Assembly: GCA_900473185.1 (NCBI GenBank)
Contig: UCKU01000031.1
Coordinates: 88,140-152,139 of the forward strand
From: Hyphomicrobiales bacterium
GTDB lineage: Bacteria; Pseudomonadota; Alphaproteobacteria; Rhizobiales; Rhizobiaceae
Length of the DNA stretch: 64,000 bases
Direction: 5' to 3'
A model generated the notes under the pieces. That model ran no database searches. It saw only the letters and a list, made by a program, of their open reading frames with translations, and was not told the DNA's origin. This document shows positions 43,696 to 52,232 of this stretch, piece after piece (within the stretch, counting starts at the first letter, position 1; each line of letters begins with the position of its first letter). Both the position numbers and the translations under genes were made by a program.

Positions 43696-44490
43696 CTAGA
43701 AACGCATATCCGCATCGTCATGAGACCGGTGGAGGGGCCGGCCTTCCTGAAAACGGCACGGACCGGGGCGGACTTCCGTTGCCTGCAGCACCGCGACATC
43801 GCCGGATGGGCTGATATGAAGCGCAGACAGGATATTCGTCGCGAAGGCGCCGGTATCGATGGCAATCCGGTTCGGGAAGATCTCGACGCGTTCGCTTGCG
43901 GTAATCGTGTGCCCATGGACGACGATCTTGCCGAATGAGGCGCTGGCGTTCAGGAACTCGCCGCGAATCCACATCAGCGTATGCGCATCCTGCTCGGCCA
44001 GGGGAATGCCGGGTTTCAGGCCGGCATGGACGAGGATGTGGTGGTCGAGTTCGACATAGCGCACCGCCGCGCGCAGGCATTGCAGGCGCTCGTCTCCAAA
44101 CCTGCCGCGGATCTCGTCTGCGGTGATGGCTGCCTCAAGGGGCAGGCCGTAGGACAGCATCGTCTCGCTGCCACCGAGGTCTTGCCAGTGGTTTACGAGA
44201 TCTGCCTGAACGGCCGGGTCCGTCTCGTCGAGGATCTGAAGAGGGAGGGCGTCGTGGTTGCCGCGTATCAGCTTCGAGCCCGGTCTGTCGCGTAGCGTGC
44301 GGATGACGAGATCCAGCGCTTCGCGGCTCTCCGGCCCACGGTCCATGATATCGCCGAGGAAGACGATCCGGTAGTCGATCGTCTCGTCGCGCGCCTTGCC
44401 GTCAATGCCAGAGAGCATCTCCTCCAGCAGGTCGGCACGCCCGTGGACATCGCCGATGGCGAATGTGTGCAGAGAAGCGTTCGCGGTCAT
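43696..44490 (-). CDS. PPP-family metallophosphatase
   Basis: A 264-residue protein with all PPP signatures: AIGDVHGRADLLEEML (GDxHG), IVFLGDIMDRGPESREALDL (GDxxDRG), LIRGNHDALPLQI (GNHD), ILVHAGLKPGIPL and VVHGHTITASE (HGH). Members include PrpA-like serine/threonine phosphatases and ApaH-like dinucleotide tetraphosphatases; the size and HAGLKPG pattern are closest to rhizobial PrpE/PrpA-like proteins. It converges on an AraC gene. ATG at 44490 is chosen over one at 44502. Confidence 0.9.
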   Translation of the reverse strand: MTANASLHTFAIGDVHGRADLLEEMLSGIDGKARDETIDYRIVFLGDIMDRGPESREALDLVIRTLRDRPGSKLIRGNHDALPLQILDETDPAVQADLVNHWQDLGGSETMLSYGLPLEAAITADEIRGRFGDERLQCLRAAVRYVELDHHILVHAGLKPGIPLAEQDAHTLMWIRGEFLNASASFGKIVVHGHTITASERVEIFPNRIAIDTGAFATNILSALHISPSGDVAVLQATEVRPGPCRFQEGRPLHRSHDDADMRF

Positions 44491-44754
44491 CCATCGCTCC
44501 ATTGTGGCACTCGGTATGGCATTGTTTATGAGCTGCGCCCAGCCCCCAACTGAAATGTGGAATCCAACTCGATACTGCCGGAGAATCGCCTGCGGTGCGG
44601 GTGTATTTTGAGCGATTTATCTTGATGGAGATATCTTCGCGAAGCACTCTGCGCACTCATTCGTCGCGAAACGCTGATTTTTACAACGTCGCGGAATTCA
44701 TCTGTAAAACTGTCGCTTTCATTGGGACTTTCACCGCATTCATTCGAGGATCAG

Positions 44755-45390
44755 ATGCTATACACTCTGCATGCCGCACCGGGCTCATGCTCTTTCGCGC
44801 CTCACGTCGTACTGGAGGAAATCGGCGAACCCTACTCACTTGCTTTGATGTCCCTGGGGCATCCGGAAACTGAAACTGATCAATTCCGCCGACTAAACCC
44901 GAAAGGCCGCATTCCCGTCCTCACCGATGACAATTTTATCCTGACAGAAGCGCCGGCAATCCTCGTCCATCTCGGGCTAACCAACCCTGGTGCCAAGCTC
45001 TTGAGCACTGATCCGGAAACAATTGTTCGATCGATCGAATGGTTTAACTGGCTGTCAGGCACGGTGCATGCCGTCGCTGTTCGAATGATTTGGCGACCGG
45101 ACTATTTCACCGACGATGGCGAGTATGATTCGTTGATCGCCAAGGGCAAGCAGCATCTTTCTTCAGCCTTCGCGCTTATCGAAAGCAGAATGCAAGAGCG
45201 TCTCTGGGTCGTGGGAGACCACTATTCCGTGGTCGATCCTTATCTGCTGGTGTTCTATCGATGGGGAAATCGGATGCACATGGACATGCAAAGCGCCTAT
45301 CCGGCGTGGACCAAACATGCCCGCCGTCTTGAAGACAGGCCGGCCGTTCAAAACGCGCTTTCTCAAGAAGGTATCTCACTATGGGAATGA
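44755..45390 (+). CDS. Glutathione S-transferase family protein
   Basis: A 211-residue GST. The N-terminal thioredoxin-like domain has LHAAPGSCSFAPHVVLEEIG with Ser/Cys near the GSH site and LNPKGRIPVLTDDNFILTEA (the cis-Pro loop and conserved Glu). The C-terminal helical domain has HLSSAFALIESRMQERLWVV and DHYSVVDPYLLVFYRWGNRM. The class resembles beta-type GSTs, which conjugate glutathione to electrophiles or remove halides. GAGGATCAG precedes the ATG. Base composition is AT-richer than its neighbours, a sign of possible transfer. Confidence 0.9.
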   Translation: MLYTLHAAPGSCSFAPHVVLEEIGEPYSLALMSLGHPETETDQFRRLNPKGRIPVLTDDNFILTEAPAILVHLGLTNPGAKLLSTDPETIVRSIEWFNWLSGTVHAVAVRMIWRPDYFTDDGEYDSLIAKGKQHLSSAFALIESRMQERLWVVGDHYSVVDPYLLVFYRWGNRMHMDMQSAYPAWTKHARRLEDRPAVQNALSQEGISLWE

Positions 45391-45521
45391 GGTACTTTCC
45401 CGGGACTTGTTTGTCGTGCAGTGCCTGATTTTCGGCTGGCCGTTGTAGAGCGGTTTTTGACCGGGGAGAAGCTTCGCGCGAACGCTGGCTCAGGTTCAAA
45501 ACCCGGCCGAATTGATCCCGT

Positions 45522-46649
45522 TCACCCGCTTCTCCCGGCCCTCCTGACGATCCGCCACCTGGCCTGCCCGATCGCCTGGCGATTGGCGATCTTTTCGGGC
45601 GGGGTGCCGGTGAGGACCGCCTTTATGTCGTCGCGCATCTGCGGGAAGACGCGGTAATATTGGTGGTTTTCCGGCTCTGACAGCTCGAGTATGGCGCTGA
45701 CGTCGACAGCCGATACCTTGTCGCTGATCGTGCCCATATTGTCGGGGCCGTCTGCGCCGAGGCGCGGTCCGTTGAATTTGGTGCCGCTGCTGAGTGTGCT
45801 CAGAATCCAGTCCTTCTCGGAATAGTAGACGGTGATCGACCGGCAGATCCGCGGCAGGAACTTGAATTTCTGGGGATCATCGAAGGCGTCGGCATCTTCG
45901 TCGGCGGCGGCCAGGATCACCTTGTCGAAATAGCGGCGCAGGGGAGATGACGATGTGCCGTCGAGCGAGGTCATGGCATTGACGGTCGAAAGCGTCGGGG
46001 AGGGCGGTTCGGGCAGTTTCATCAGCGCCTGCAGCGCATTTCGCATCACATAATTGCCCATGCTGTGGCAGATCAGGTGAATGGCCTGGTTGCAGCGCTC
46101 TTCCTCGCTGAGCTTGTCGACGAAATCGCTCAGGCGACGCAGGGTTCGGGCGATCGCGATGCCCGATGCCGCCGCGGTCTTGCGGTCATGGGCGTAATCG
46201 CCAAACGGTGTGGGTATGGGCAGGAGCGAGGCAATCGACGGCCAGGAGAAAACGAACATGTTGACGTCGAGCCCGTAGAAGGCGCTCAGCCAGCCGGCGC
46301 GCTCGATGGAATCGACGAAACTGTTGCTGAAGCCATGGATGAAGGCGATCGTCGGCTTGTTATCGGCCTTCATCGAGGCGCGGATAGCATCGAAGATCGT
46401 GTCGCTGCCGAGCGTCGGCGCCTCTCCTTCGGCGAAGAGAAGCTGCTGGTTGGCCACGGCGAGCGAGCCCGGCACGAGCACGTTCGTCTTCCTCGACAGA
46501 TTGACGTCGACCTTGGCGCTGCCGTAGCGGACATCGATGCCGCTGGTCGGCCCGAGTTCGGAACCGAAGCCGATGATGCGCTGGTGCTGCGGATCGGTTG
46601 GATCGAGGAGCGGCTGACGATTGGTTGCGAAGTAAACCGTCTTGATCAT
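45522..46649 (-). CDS. DUF900-family alpha/beta hydrolase, cytoplasmic form
   Basis: A 375-residue protein from the ATG at 46649, with GGAGAGGATC upstream. TVYFATNRQPLLDPTDPQHQ opens the DUF900 domain, PTIAFIHGFSNSFVDSIERA gives the oxyanion region, HLICHSMGNYVMRNALQAL is the nucleophile elbow, and the His should lie in the LSEPENHQYYRVFPQM region. No signal peptide is seen. A paralogue with a signal is at 52233-53474 in the RND cluster. Some members degrade esters or are membrane-stress hydrolases; substrates are unknown. Confidence 0.85.
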   Translation of the reverse strand: MIKTVYFATNRQPLLDPTDPQHQRIIGFGSELGPTSGIDVRYGSAKVDVNLSRKTNVLVPGSLAVANQQLLFAEGEAPTLGSDTIFDAIRASMKADNKPTIAFIHGFSNSFVDSIERAGWLSAFYGLDVNMFVFSWPSIASLLPIPTPFGDYAHDRKTAAASGIAIARTLRRLSDFVDKLSEEERCNQAIHLICHSMGNYVMRNALQALMKLPEPPSPTLSTVNAMTSLDGTSSSPLRRYFDKVILAAADEDADAFDDPQKFKFLPRICRSITVYYSEKDWILSTLSSGTKFNGPRLGADGPDNMGTISDKVSAVDVSAILELSEPENHQYYRVFPQMRDDIKAVLTGTPPEKIANRQAIGQARWRIVRRAGRSG

Positions 46650-46879
46650 GATCCTCTCCGCCTCCGGATGGCGCGACCGATGTGGTTCTCGTTGCATGAT
46701 GAATGCGATAGCAAACAGAAAGTAAATCCCGCCACGGTTGGCGTATTAATTGCGCCAATCCATGTGGATTTTGCAGTATTCAATTTTTCTTTGAATATTT
46801 CCTCAAGAATTAGCTAATGCAATTTAGTGGCGATTGCAACAGGAATCGGGTTATCCCGGAGTTCGTCGGAGAATTCATA

Positions 46880-46935
46880 AGGTTCCAGCTGATCCGTGCG
46901 AAGAGCCGTTCGACGATCCACCGAGAGAGTATTCC
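46880..46935 (-). mobile_element. Possible IS5-family transposase remnant
   Basis: The minus-strand frame reads SRWIVERLFARISWNLMN, close to the RRWIVERFFAWxxW-type motif near the C-terminus of IS5-family transposases. It covers less than 60 bases and has no terminal repeats. The remainder of 46650-47008 is an AT-rich divergent promoter region between the DUF900 and Gfa genes. Confidence 0.25.
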
Positions 46936-47008
46936 TCAGGCTGGACGATCAAAAGACGAAAACCTAGAAGGGATTAAGCCCAACCGGCCTCTTTAAGGAG
47001 GAGAAAAA

Positions 47009-47509
47009 ATGAAACGCATCGAGATGGAGGTGAGCGGCGGCTGCCAGTGCGGTGCCGTGCGCTACCACGCAACCGCTATGCTCGACAATTCGCATCTCTG
47101 CCATTGCCGCATGTGCCAGAAAGCCTCGGGCAATATCTTTGCCGCGCTCGTCGCCGCGCCGGATGATGCACTCACCTGGACACGCGGCAAGCCTGATGTC
47201 TGGAAGAGCTCGGAGCTTGTCGAGCGCGGCTTCTGCGCCAATTGCGGCACGCCATTGTTTTTCCACCACCTCGAAAACGGTCGCACCAACCTGATGATCG
47301 GTTCGCTCGACGATCCGAACGCCTTTTCGCCGCTTGCCAATACCTGCACCGAGAACATGGTGAAATGGTTCGATACGATCACCGGCATGGAAAATACCGG
47401 TGCGACTGAAAACAACGGCGCCGACTGGGCTGCGGCAATCAGGGAGAGCAGCAATCAGCATCCCGATCACGATACTACCTCATGGGCGGTGAGGGGGCGT
47501 GACGGCTGA
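47009..47509 (+). CDS. GFA-family zinc protein (glutathione-dependent formaldehyde-activating-like)
   Basis: A 166-residue protein with the GFA zinc fold: VSGGCQCGAVRYHATAML, then CHCRMCQKASGNIFAALVA and GFCANCGTPLFFHHLENGRT. The eight cysteine positions that bind two zinc ions are all present. Family members are named for S-hydroxymethylglutathione synthesis, but most do other, unknown chemistry. AAGGAGGAG precedes the ATG. It is followed by 309 bases without a gene apart from one palindrome. Confidence 0.9.
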   Translation: MKRIEMEVSGGCQCGAVRYHATAMLDNSHLCHCRMCQKASGNIFAALVAAPDDALTWTRGKPDVWKSSELVERGFCANCGTPLFFHHLENGRTNLMIGSLDDPNAFSPLANTCTENMVKWFDTITGMENTGATENNGADWAAAIRESSNQHPDHDTTSWAVRGRDG

Positions 47510-47660
47510 GTCCCATTCCGGCGGCGGCCAGTGCGGCGCTATCCGTTGCCGCTATTCAGGCTGAGCACGGTTTGATGATAGATGGCGGGCTGGGCCGGCT
47601 TTTGGCATTCTGCTTCGGCATGCGAAGTCTGGCGTTCTGCTGGACTGATCTGACTTGGAG

Positions 47661-47694
47661 CGAATGACTGCTTTCTGCCCGAAGCGGACATTCG
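47661..47694. repeat. Dispersed palindrome upstream of the sulfite oxidase gene
   Basis: CGAATG act GCTT (47661-47673) faces AAGC gga CATTCG (47682-47694), forming a stem with a three-base mismatch. The reading across it gives the 'xxAFCPKRTF' type peptide that is typical of repeats in Bradyrhizobium and Mesorhizobium genomes. A degraded second copy sits after the gene at 48943-48974. Confidence 0.5.
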
Positions 47695-47818
47695 AGGTCG
47701 ATCCGAGAAACGTACGGTATGTGCTAGAATGCGGCCCGAAGGCGGAATGCGACAGACGCACTGCGAGGGGCGGTGCGACCGAGAGCCGACGTTGTGCTCT
47801 TAAGGAGAGACGAGGACG

Positions 47819-48928
47819 ATGCCGACACCACAGCAACCGAGTCTAATAGTTCGACAGAAATCCCCACAAAACATCGAGTTTCCGTTTGCGTCGCTCTCCG
47901 ATTGGCTGATCCCAACCGAACTGTTTTTCGTGCGAAACCATTTCCCGTCGCCGAACCTCGATGCGCGAGACTGGAGATTGCGGGTTAGCGGGGCGGTGGA
48001 GCGGCCGATCGAACTTGACCTCGACAGCATCAAGGCGATGCGGAGCACGACTTTGACTGCCGTAGTCGAGTGCGCAGGCAACGGGCGCGTCTACTATGAG
48101 CCGCCGAGGGAGGGGTTGCAGTGGCAGAACGGAGCCGTCGGCAATGCCGCGTGGACAGGTGTTCTTCTGCGCGAGATTTTGGAAATGGCGGGCGTCAAGC
48201 GAACCGCATGTGAGGTTCTGCTCACAGGCGCCGATAGCGGCGTCGTCGACTCGAACAAGAAAACGGCTTCTCCCGGCCCCATCGCGTTTGCGCGCAGTTT
48301 GCCGCTTGAGAAGGCCATCGCCGACAGCACGATCCTTGCCTATTCGATGAACGACAAGCCGTTGACGCGCGATCACGGCTATCCGCTACGCGCGGTCGTG
48401 GGTGGCTGGTTCGGCATGGCCTGGGTCAAGTGGATCACCGATATCACGGTTGTGGAGAAACCGTTCCTTGGCTACTGGCAGGCGCGCGACTATTTCCGTT
48501 GGGAGCGCAGCCTCGGGGAACCCACGCTGGTCCCCCTTGCGCAGATGGAGGTCAAATCGCAGATCGCGCGTCCCGTACAGGGGGCGCAACTCGTCGTCGG
48601 CCAACCGTACCGGATCTTCGGAGCCGCCTGGAGCGGAGAGACTGCTATCCGGCAAGTGCAGGTCTGCACTGGAGATGGCAGGGGCTGGCGCGAGGCAAGG
48701 CTCCTTGAAACGGAACGTCCGTTTGCATGGCGCTTGTGGGAGTACATCTGGACCCCTGAAGACGTGGGGCAATACACACTGCGATGCCGCGCGACCGATG
48801 CGGCGGGGTGCGTGCAGCCCGACCACCAGCGTTCCGACTGCGAGAGCTACGTGGCTAATTGGATCATTCCGGTGGAGGTTACCGTCGTTCCCGAGCCACG
48901 GACGTACGACGAGGAATTCGTGATCTAA
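47819..48928 (+). CDS. Molybdenum-dependent sulfite oxidase-like oxidoreductase
   Basis: A 369-residue protein of the sulfite-oxidase fold. The Mo-binding cysteine is in TAVVECAGNGRVYYEPP; SDWLIPTELFFVRNHFPSP is the usual start of the Mo domain, and RDHGYPLRAVVGGWFGMAWV and KWITDITVVEKPFLGYWQ are conserved. The C-terminal dimerisation domain (VKSQIARPVQGAQLVVGQPY, GAAWSGETAIRQVQV) is complete. There is no Tat signal, so it should be cytoplasmic or need another partner. No heme subunit is near. Codon use and flanking palindromes suggest transfer from a relative such as Bradyrhizobium or Mesorhizobium. Confidence 0.87.
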   Translation: MPTPQQPSLIVRQKSPQNIEFPFASLSDWLIPTELFFVRNHFPSPNLDARDWRLRVSGAVERPIELDLDSIKAMRSTTLTAVVECAGNGRVYYEPPREGLQWQNGAVGNAAWTGVLLREILEMAGVKRTACEVLLTGADSGVVDSNKKTASPGPIAFARSLPLEKAIADSTILAYSMNDKPLTRDHGYPLRAVVGGWFGMAWVKWITDITVVEKPFLGYWQARDYFRWERSLGEPTLVPLAQMEVKSQIARPVQGAQLVVGQPYRIFGAAWSGETAIRQVQVCTGDGRGWREARLLETERPFAWRLWEYIWTPEDVGQYTLRCRATDAAGCVQPDHQRSDCESYVANWIIPVEVTVVPEPRTYDEEFVI

Positions 48929-48942
48929 TCACCGCATGGGGC

Positions 48943-48974
48943 GGAATGGCGGCTTTTGGCGCAAAGCAGACGTC
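48943..48974. repeat. Degenerate dispersed palindrome after the sulfite oxidase gene
   Basis: GAATG gcg GCTTT (48943-48955) faces CAAAGC aga CGTC. It resembles the palindrome at 47661-47694 and starts 15 bases after the stop codon, so it could also serve as a terminator hairpin. Confidence 0.4.
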
Positions 48975-48994
48975 GTTGTACCCGCACGTCACCC

Positions 48995-49891
48995 TCACAC
49001 CAGCGATCGCCTCGCCACTTCGATCACTTTTTGCGTTAGGCCCGCAAGCCGGTCTGCGGCGAGCCGGCTGATCTGCCAGTAGAGCACGACATCGAGAGGC
49101 GTGTCGGGGATAAGCTCGACGAGCCGGCCGGCCTTGATGTGGTCCTGCGTCAGCTGGATCGGGCTCATGCCCCAGCCCATGCCGAGCAGGCTCGCATCGA
49201 GAAAGCCCTGGGTGGCCGGCAGCCAGTGCGTCGGTACGTTGACGTCGGTCGCCAGTGTGCGGCGGATCCATTGCGCCTGCAGGCGGTCCTTCTGGTTGAA
49301 GGTGAAGGAGGGCGCGCGGGCAAGCGCTTCCTGAGTGACGCCGTCGGGGAAATAGCGGCGGACGAACTCGGGGCTGGCGGCCGCATGGTAGCGCAGCGCG
49401 CCGAGCGAGTAGCGGCGGCAGCCGGCGACCGGCTTTTCCATGCTGGTGACGGCGGCGATGACGCGGCCGCGCTCCAGCCACTCGGCCGTGTGGTCCTGAT
49501 CCTCGATGGAAATGTTCAGGAGGTAGTTCGAGCTTTTCGAGAAATCCGCCATCGCCTCCAGAAACCAGGCGCCGAGGCTGTCGGCGCTGGTGGCGATCTG
49601 AAGCGTGACGCGCTGTTCGGGACTGTCGCGGTCGCTCAGATCAGGCAGGTGTTCGAGCAACTCGCTTTCCAGCATGCCGACATTTTCCATGTGCCGGCAG
49701 AGCCAGTCGCCCTTTTCCGTCGCCGTGCATGGCGTTCCGCGCACGACGAGGGCAGCACCCAGCCGCTCTTCCAGCTGCTTGATGCGCTGCGAGACGGCCG
49801 ATGGCGTGACGTTCAGGATCGCGGCGGCCCTTTCGAAACTGCCGGTCTGGACGACGGCAAGCAGAACGCGAAGGGCGGGATAATCGATCAT
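48995..49891 (-). CDS. argP: ArgP/LysG-type LysR regulator
   Basis: A 298-residue LysR regulator of the ArgP (IciA/LysG) group: MIDYPALRVLLAVVQTGSFE, AAAILNVTPSAVSQRIKQLE and RLGAALVVRGTPCTATEKGD. The effector domain has TSADSLGAWFLEAMADFSK and SIEDQDHTAEWLERGRVIAA. ArgP activates lysine/arginine exporter genes when basic amino acids build up. It is divergent from an ArgO/LysE gene, the canonical target. Confidence 0.93.
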   Translation of the reverse strand: MIDYPALRVLLAVVQTGSFERAAAILNVTPSAVSQRIKQLEERLGAALVVRGTPCTATEKGDWLCRHMENVGMLESELLEHLPDLSDRDSPEQRVTLQIATSADSLGAWFLEAMADFSKSSNYLLNISIEDQDHTAEWLERGRVIAAVTSMEKPVAGCRRYSLGALRYHAAASPEFVRRYFPDGVTQEALARAPSFTFNQKDRLQAQWIRRTLATDVNVPTHWLPATQGFLDASLLGMGWGMSPIQLTQDHIKAGRLVELIPDTPLDVVLYWQISRLAADRLAGLTQKVIEVARRSLV

Positions 49892-49921
49892 GGGTAAGCT
49901 ACGCTTAATTGACGTAAGGAT

Positions 49922-49938
49922 GATTAATTAGCCTAATC
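49922..49938. promoter_or_regulatory. ArgP-type dyad in the argP-argO intergenic region
   Basis: GATTA (49922-49926) and TAATC (49934-49938) with a 7-base centre, in a 100-base region that also has an AATT-rich half-site (GCTTAATT at about 49903). It fits a LysR T-N11-A dyad placed to control the divergent exporter. Confidence 0.45.
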
Positions 49939-49991
49939 CTGTCGATCGGTCTACGGAGCGTCTCAACAACGCGACGGAAACCTCTGATATC

Positions 49992-50600
49992 ATGCACATC
50001 TCGACCTATTTCACCGGCTTGGCCGCCGGTCTCAGCCTGATCGTGGCGATCGGCGCGCAAAATGCCTTCGTCCTGCGCCAGGGGTTGCGCAATGAATATG
50101 TTTTCGCCGTCTGCCTTGCCTGTGCTCTATCAGATGCGATCCTGATCGTCGTCGGCGTCACCAGCCTGGCGCAGGTGGTGAACCTCATGCCCTGGCTCGA
50201 TCCAGTCATGCGCTATGGCGGGGCGGCATTCCTCATCTGGTATGGGGCGAAAAGCCTCTGTTCGGCCGCATGGTCTTCGGGCGCGCTGCAGGTTTCAAAC
50301 GGGGCGGGGGCAAGTTTCGGCAAGACCATGGCCATGTGCCTGGCGCTCACCTGGCTCAATCCGCATGTCTATCTCGATACGGTCATCCTGCTCGGCACGA
50401 TCTCGACGCGTTTTGCAGGCCATCAGGCGGCGTTTGCCGCGGGGGCCGTGACCGGCTCCTTCCTGTTCTTTTTTTCGCTGGGATATGGTGCAGCCTTTCT
50501 TCGTCCCATCTTTTCACGGCCGGTTTCCTGGCGCATTCTCGAAACCATCATCGCTTGCGTGATGTGGCTGATCGCGTTCAAGCTCCTGAAGGGCATGTGA
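49992..50600 (+). CDS. argO: ArgO/LysE-type basic amino acid exporter
   Basis: A 202-residue inner-membrane exporter with six helices. GLAAGLSLIVAIGAQNAFVL and RQGLRNEYVFAVCLACALSD are the LysE signature, and LALTWLNPHVYLDTVILLGT is the NP(H)VYLD motif of the ArgO branch. Its partner regulator ArgP is divergent. It exports arginine or lysine, including toxic analogues. It is followed by another LysE-family gene 28 bases downstream, suggesting an operon. Confidence 0.92.
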   Translation: MHISTYFTGLAAGLSLIVAIGAQNAFVLRQGLRNEYVFAVCLACALSDAILIVVGVTSLAQVVNLMPWLDPVMRYGGAAFLIWYGAKSLCSAAWSSGALQVSNGAGASFGKTMAMCLALTWLNPHVYLDTVILLGTISTRFAGHQAAFAAGAVTGSFLFFFSLGYGAAFLRPIFSRPVSWRILETIIACVMWLIAFKLLKGM

Positions 50601-50628
50601 CGGCTGCACACGCCCCAAGGAAACCAGA

Positions 50629-51264
50629 ATGTCAGTCGATCCGCATCATCTCGCGCTTGTCTTCACCGCCTATATCATCGCCGCCGCAAGCCCCGGTCCC
50701 AGTAATATGCGCATCATGGGTGTGGCCATGCATCAGGGGCGCCAGTCCGCGCTGATGATTGCTGCAGGCGTGGTCAGCGGCTCGCTCTTCTGGGGCTCGA
50801 TGGCGGCGACCGGCGTTTCTGCCATTCTGGCGCAATATGCCCAGGCGCTTATCATCCTGAAGATAGCAGGCGGTTTGTACCTGCTGTTCCTCGCCTACAA
50901 GGCCGGCAAATCCGCCATGACCTCCGATGAGAAGCAGGGCAAGCCGCTCGATGCCATCAGGCCGGCTTCGGGCTTCAGCCTCTATCGCCGCGGTCTCCTG
51001 ATGCATCTGACCAACCCGAAGGCGCTGCTTGGCTGGATCGCGACCATGACGCTCGGCCTCGGCCCGGGTGCCACGCCGACGACGGTCGCCGTCATCCTCG
51101 CAGGCTGCGCTGTTCTGAGCATCACAATCTTCTGCGGTTATGCGCTGGTTTTCTCCACTGCGCCGATGATCCGCATGTATCGCCACGCGCGGCGCTGGAT
51201 CGAGGGCACACTGGCGCTCGTCTTCGGGGCGGCCGGCATGAAGCTCTTGCTATCGCGCGCATAA
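50629..51264 (+). CDS. LysE/RhtB-family exporter
   Basis: A 211-residue exporter with AASPGPSNMRIMGVAMHQGR and LLMHLTNPKALLGWIATMTL, hallmarks of RhtB-type proteins. It is distinct from the preceding ArgO-like protein by sequence and has a separate substrate preference (neutral amino acids or homoserine lactone-like). It lies between argO and the DapA-like gene, with gaps of 28 and 14 bases, so the three genes form one operon. Confidence 0.9.
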   Translation: MSVDPHHLALVFTAYIIAAASPGPSNMRIMGVAMHQGRQSALMIAAGVVSGSLFWGSMAATGVSAILAQYAQALIILKIAGGLYLLFLAYKAGKSAMTSDEKQGKPLDAIRPASGFSLYRRGLLMHLTNPKALLGWIATMTLGLGPGATPTTVAVILAGCAVLSITIFCGYALVFSTAPMIRMYRHARRWIEGTLALVFGAAGMKLLLSRA

Positions 51265-51278
51265 GAAGGACGTTCCCG

Positions 51279-52181
51279 ATGCAGCTTTTCCAGGGCCTTT
51301 CCGCCTTTCCGATCACGCCGGCTGACGCATCCGGCATCGTCGATACCTGCGCGCTCGCCACAGTGCTTGCCCGCATTCAGGCCGCGGGCGCCGATTCCAT
51401 CGGCCTGCTCGGCAGTACCGGCGGTTACGCCTTCCTGTCGCGCGATCAGCGACGCCGGGCGGTGGAAACGGCGATGTCTGCCGTGGGCGGCAAGATCCCT
51501 GTTATCGTCGGTGTCGGTGCACTTCGGACGGATGAGGCGCAGGCCCTAGCTGATGATGCACGGGCGCTCGGGGCGGATGGCCTGCTGCTGGCGCCGGTCT
51601 CCTATACGCCGCTCACCGATAACGAGGTCTACGAGCATTTTGCGGCCGTGGCTGATGTCGGGCAGCTGCCGCTCTGCATCTACAACAATCCGGGCACGAC
51701 GAAATTCACCTTCAGCGTCGAGCTGATCGCCCGGCTTTCCAGGCTTGGGACCGTCAAGGCGGTGAAGATGCCGCTGCCCGCCAATGGCGATTTCGCCGAG
51801 GAGATCGCAAGTCTCCGCTCGGTGACGCCTGACGGTTTTGCGGTCGGCTATAGCGGCGACTGGGGTGCTGCGGATGCGCTGCTGGCGGGCGCCGATGGCT
51901 GGTACAGCGTCGTTGCGGGCCTGCTGCCCGCCGAGGCGCTGAAGCTGACGAGGTCTGCGCAGGCAGGTGACAGCAAGGAGGCGGGACGCATCAACGATGC
52001 CTTCGCGCCGCTCTGGGCGCTCTTCAAGGAATTCGGCAGTTTCCGCGTCATGTATACCATTGCCGATCTCATAGGTCTCGGCCGGTTTTCGCCGCCGCGC
52101 CCGGTGCTCGGCCTTCCGGAGTCGGCGCGTGGGCGGGTGCGCGAGGCGCTTGAGCGCCTTGGTACGGCAGTCGGCCGCTAA
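51279..52181 (+). CDS. Dihydrodipicolinate synthase-family (DapA-like) aldolase
   Basis: A 300-residue TIM-barrel protein of the class I aldolase family. The Schiff-base lysine is in VKAVKMPLPANGDF, the YNNPG motif (CIYNNPGTTKF) supplies the catalytic tyrosine. The GSTGGYAFLSRDQRRRAV loop differs from the DHDPS consensus GTTGE, so it is not necessarily diaminopimelate synthesis; related enzymes handle hydroxyproline, sialic acid or keto-deoxy sugars. Its place after two amino acid exporters suggests an amino acid or hydroxy-amino acid link. Confidence 0.87.
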   Translation: MQLFQGLSAFPITPADASGIVDTCALATVLARIQAAGADSIGLLGSTGGYAFLSRDQRRRAVETAMSAVGGKIPVIVGVGALRTDEAQALADDARALGADGLLLAPVSYTPLTDNEVYEHFAAVADVGQLPLCIYNNPGTTKFTFSVELIARLSRLGTVKAVKMPLPANGDFAEEIASLRSVTPDGFAVGYSGDWGAADALLAGADGWYSVVAGLLPAEALKLTRSAQAGDSKEAGRINDAFAPLWALFKEFGSFRVMYTIADLIGLGRFSPPRPVLGLPESARGRVREALERLGTAVGR

Positions 52182-52232
52182 TCCGGCTGCAGCCAGCCCG
52201 ATCGCTTGCCGGCACGATAGCCGAATGGCGCT

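Noticed and set aside
43654..45524. Exact 16-bp match GAATTGATCCCGTTCA at 43654-43669 and 45509-45524
   Set aside because: Short, without symmetry or a common context; may be chance or a relic, and too weak to annotate.
49892..49991. Lysine riboswitch upstream of argO
   Set aside because: The region is only 100 bases and is explained by ArgP control; no riboswitch core is seen.
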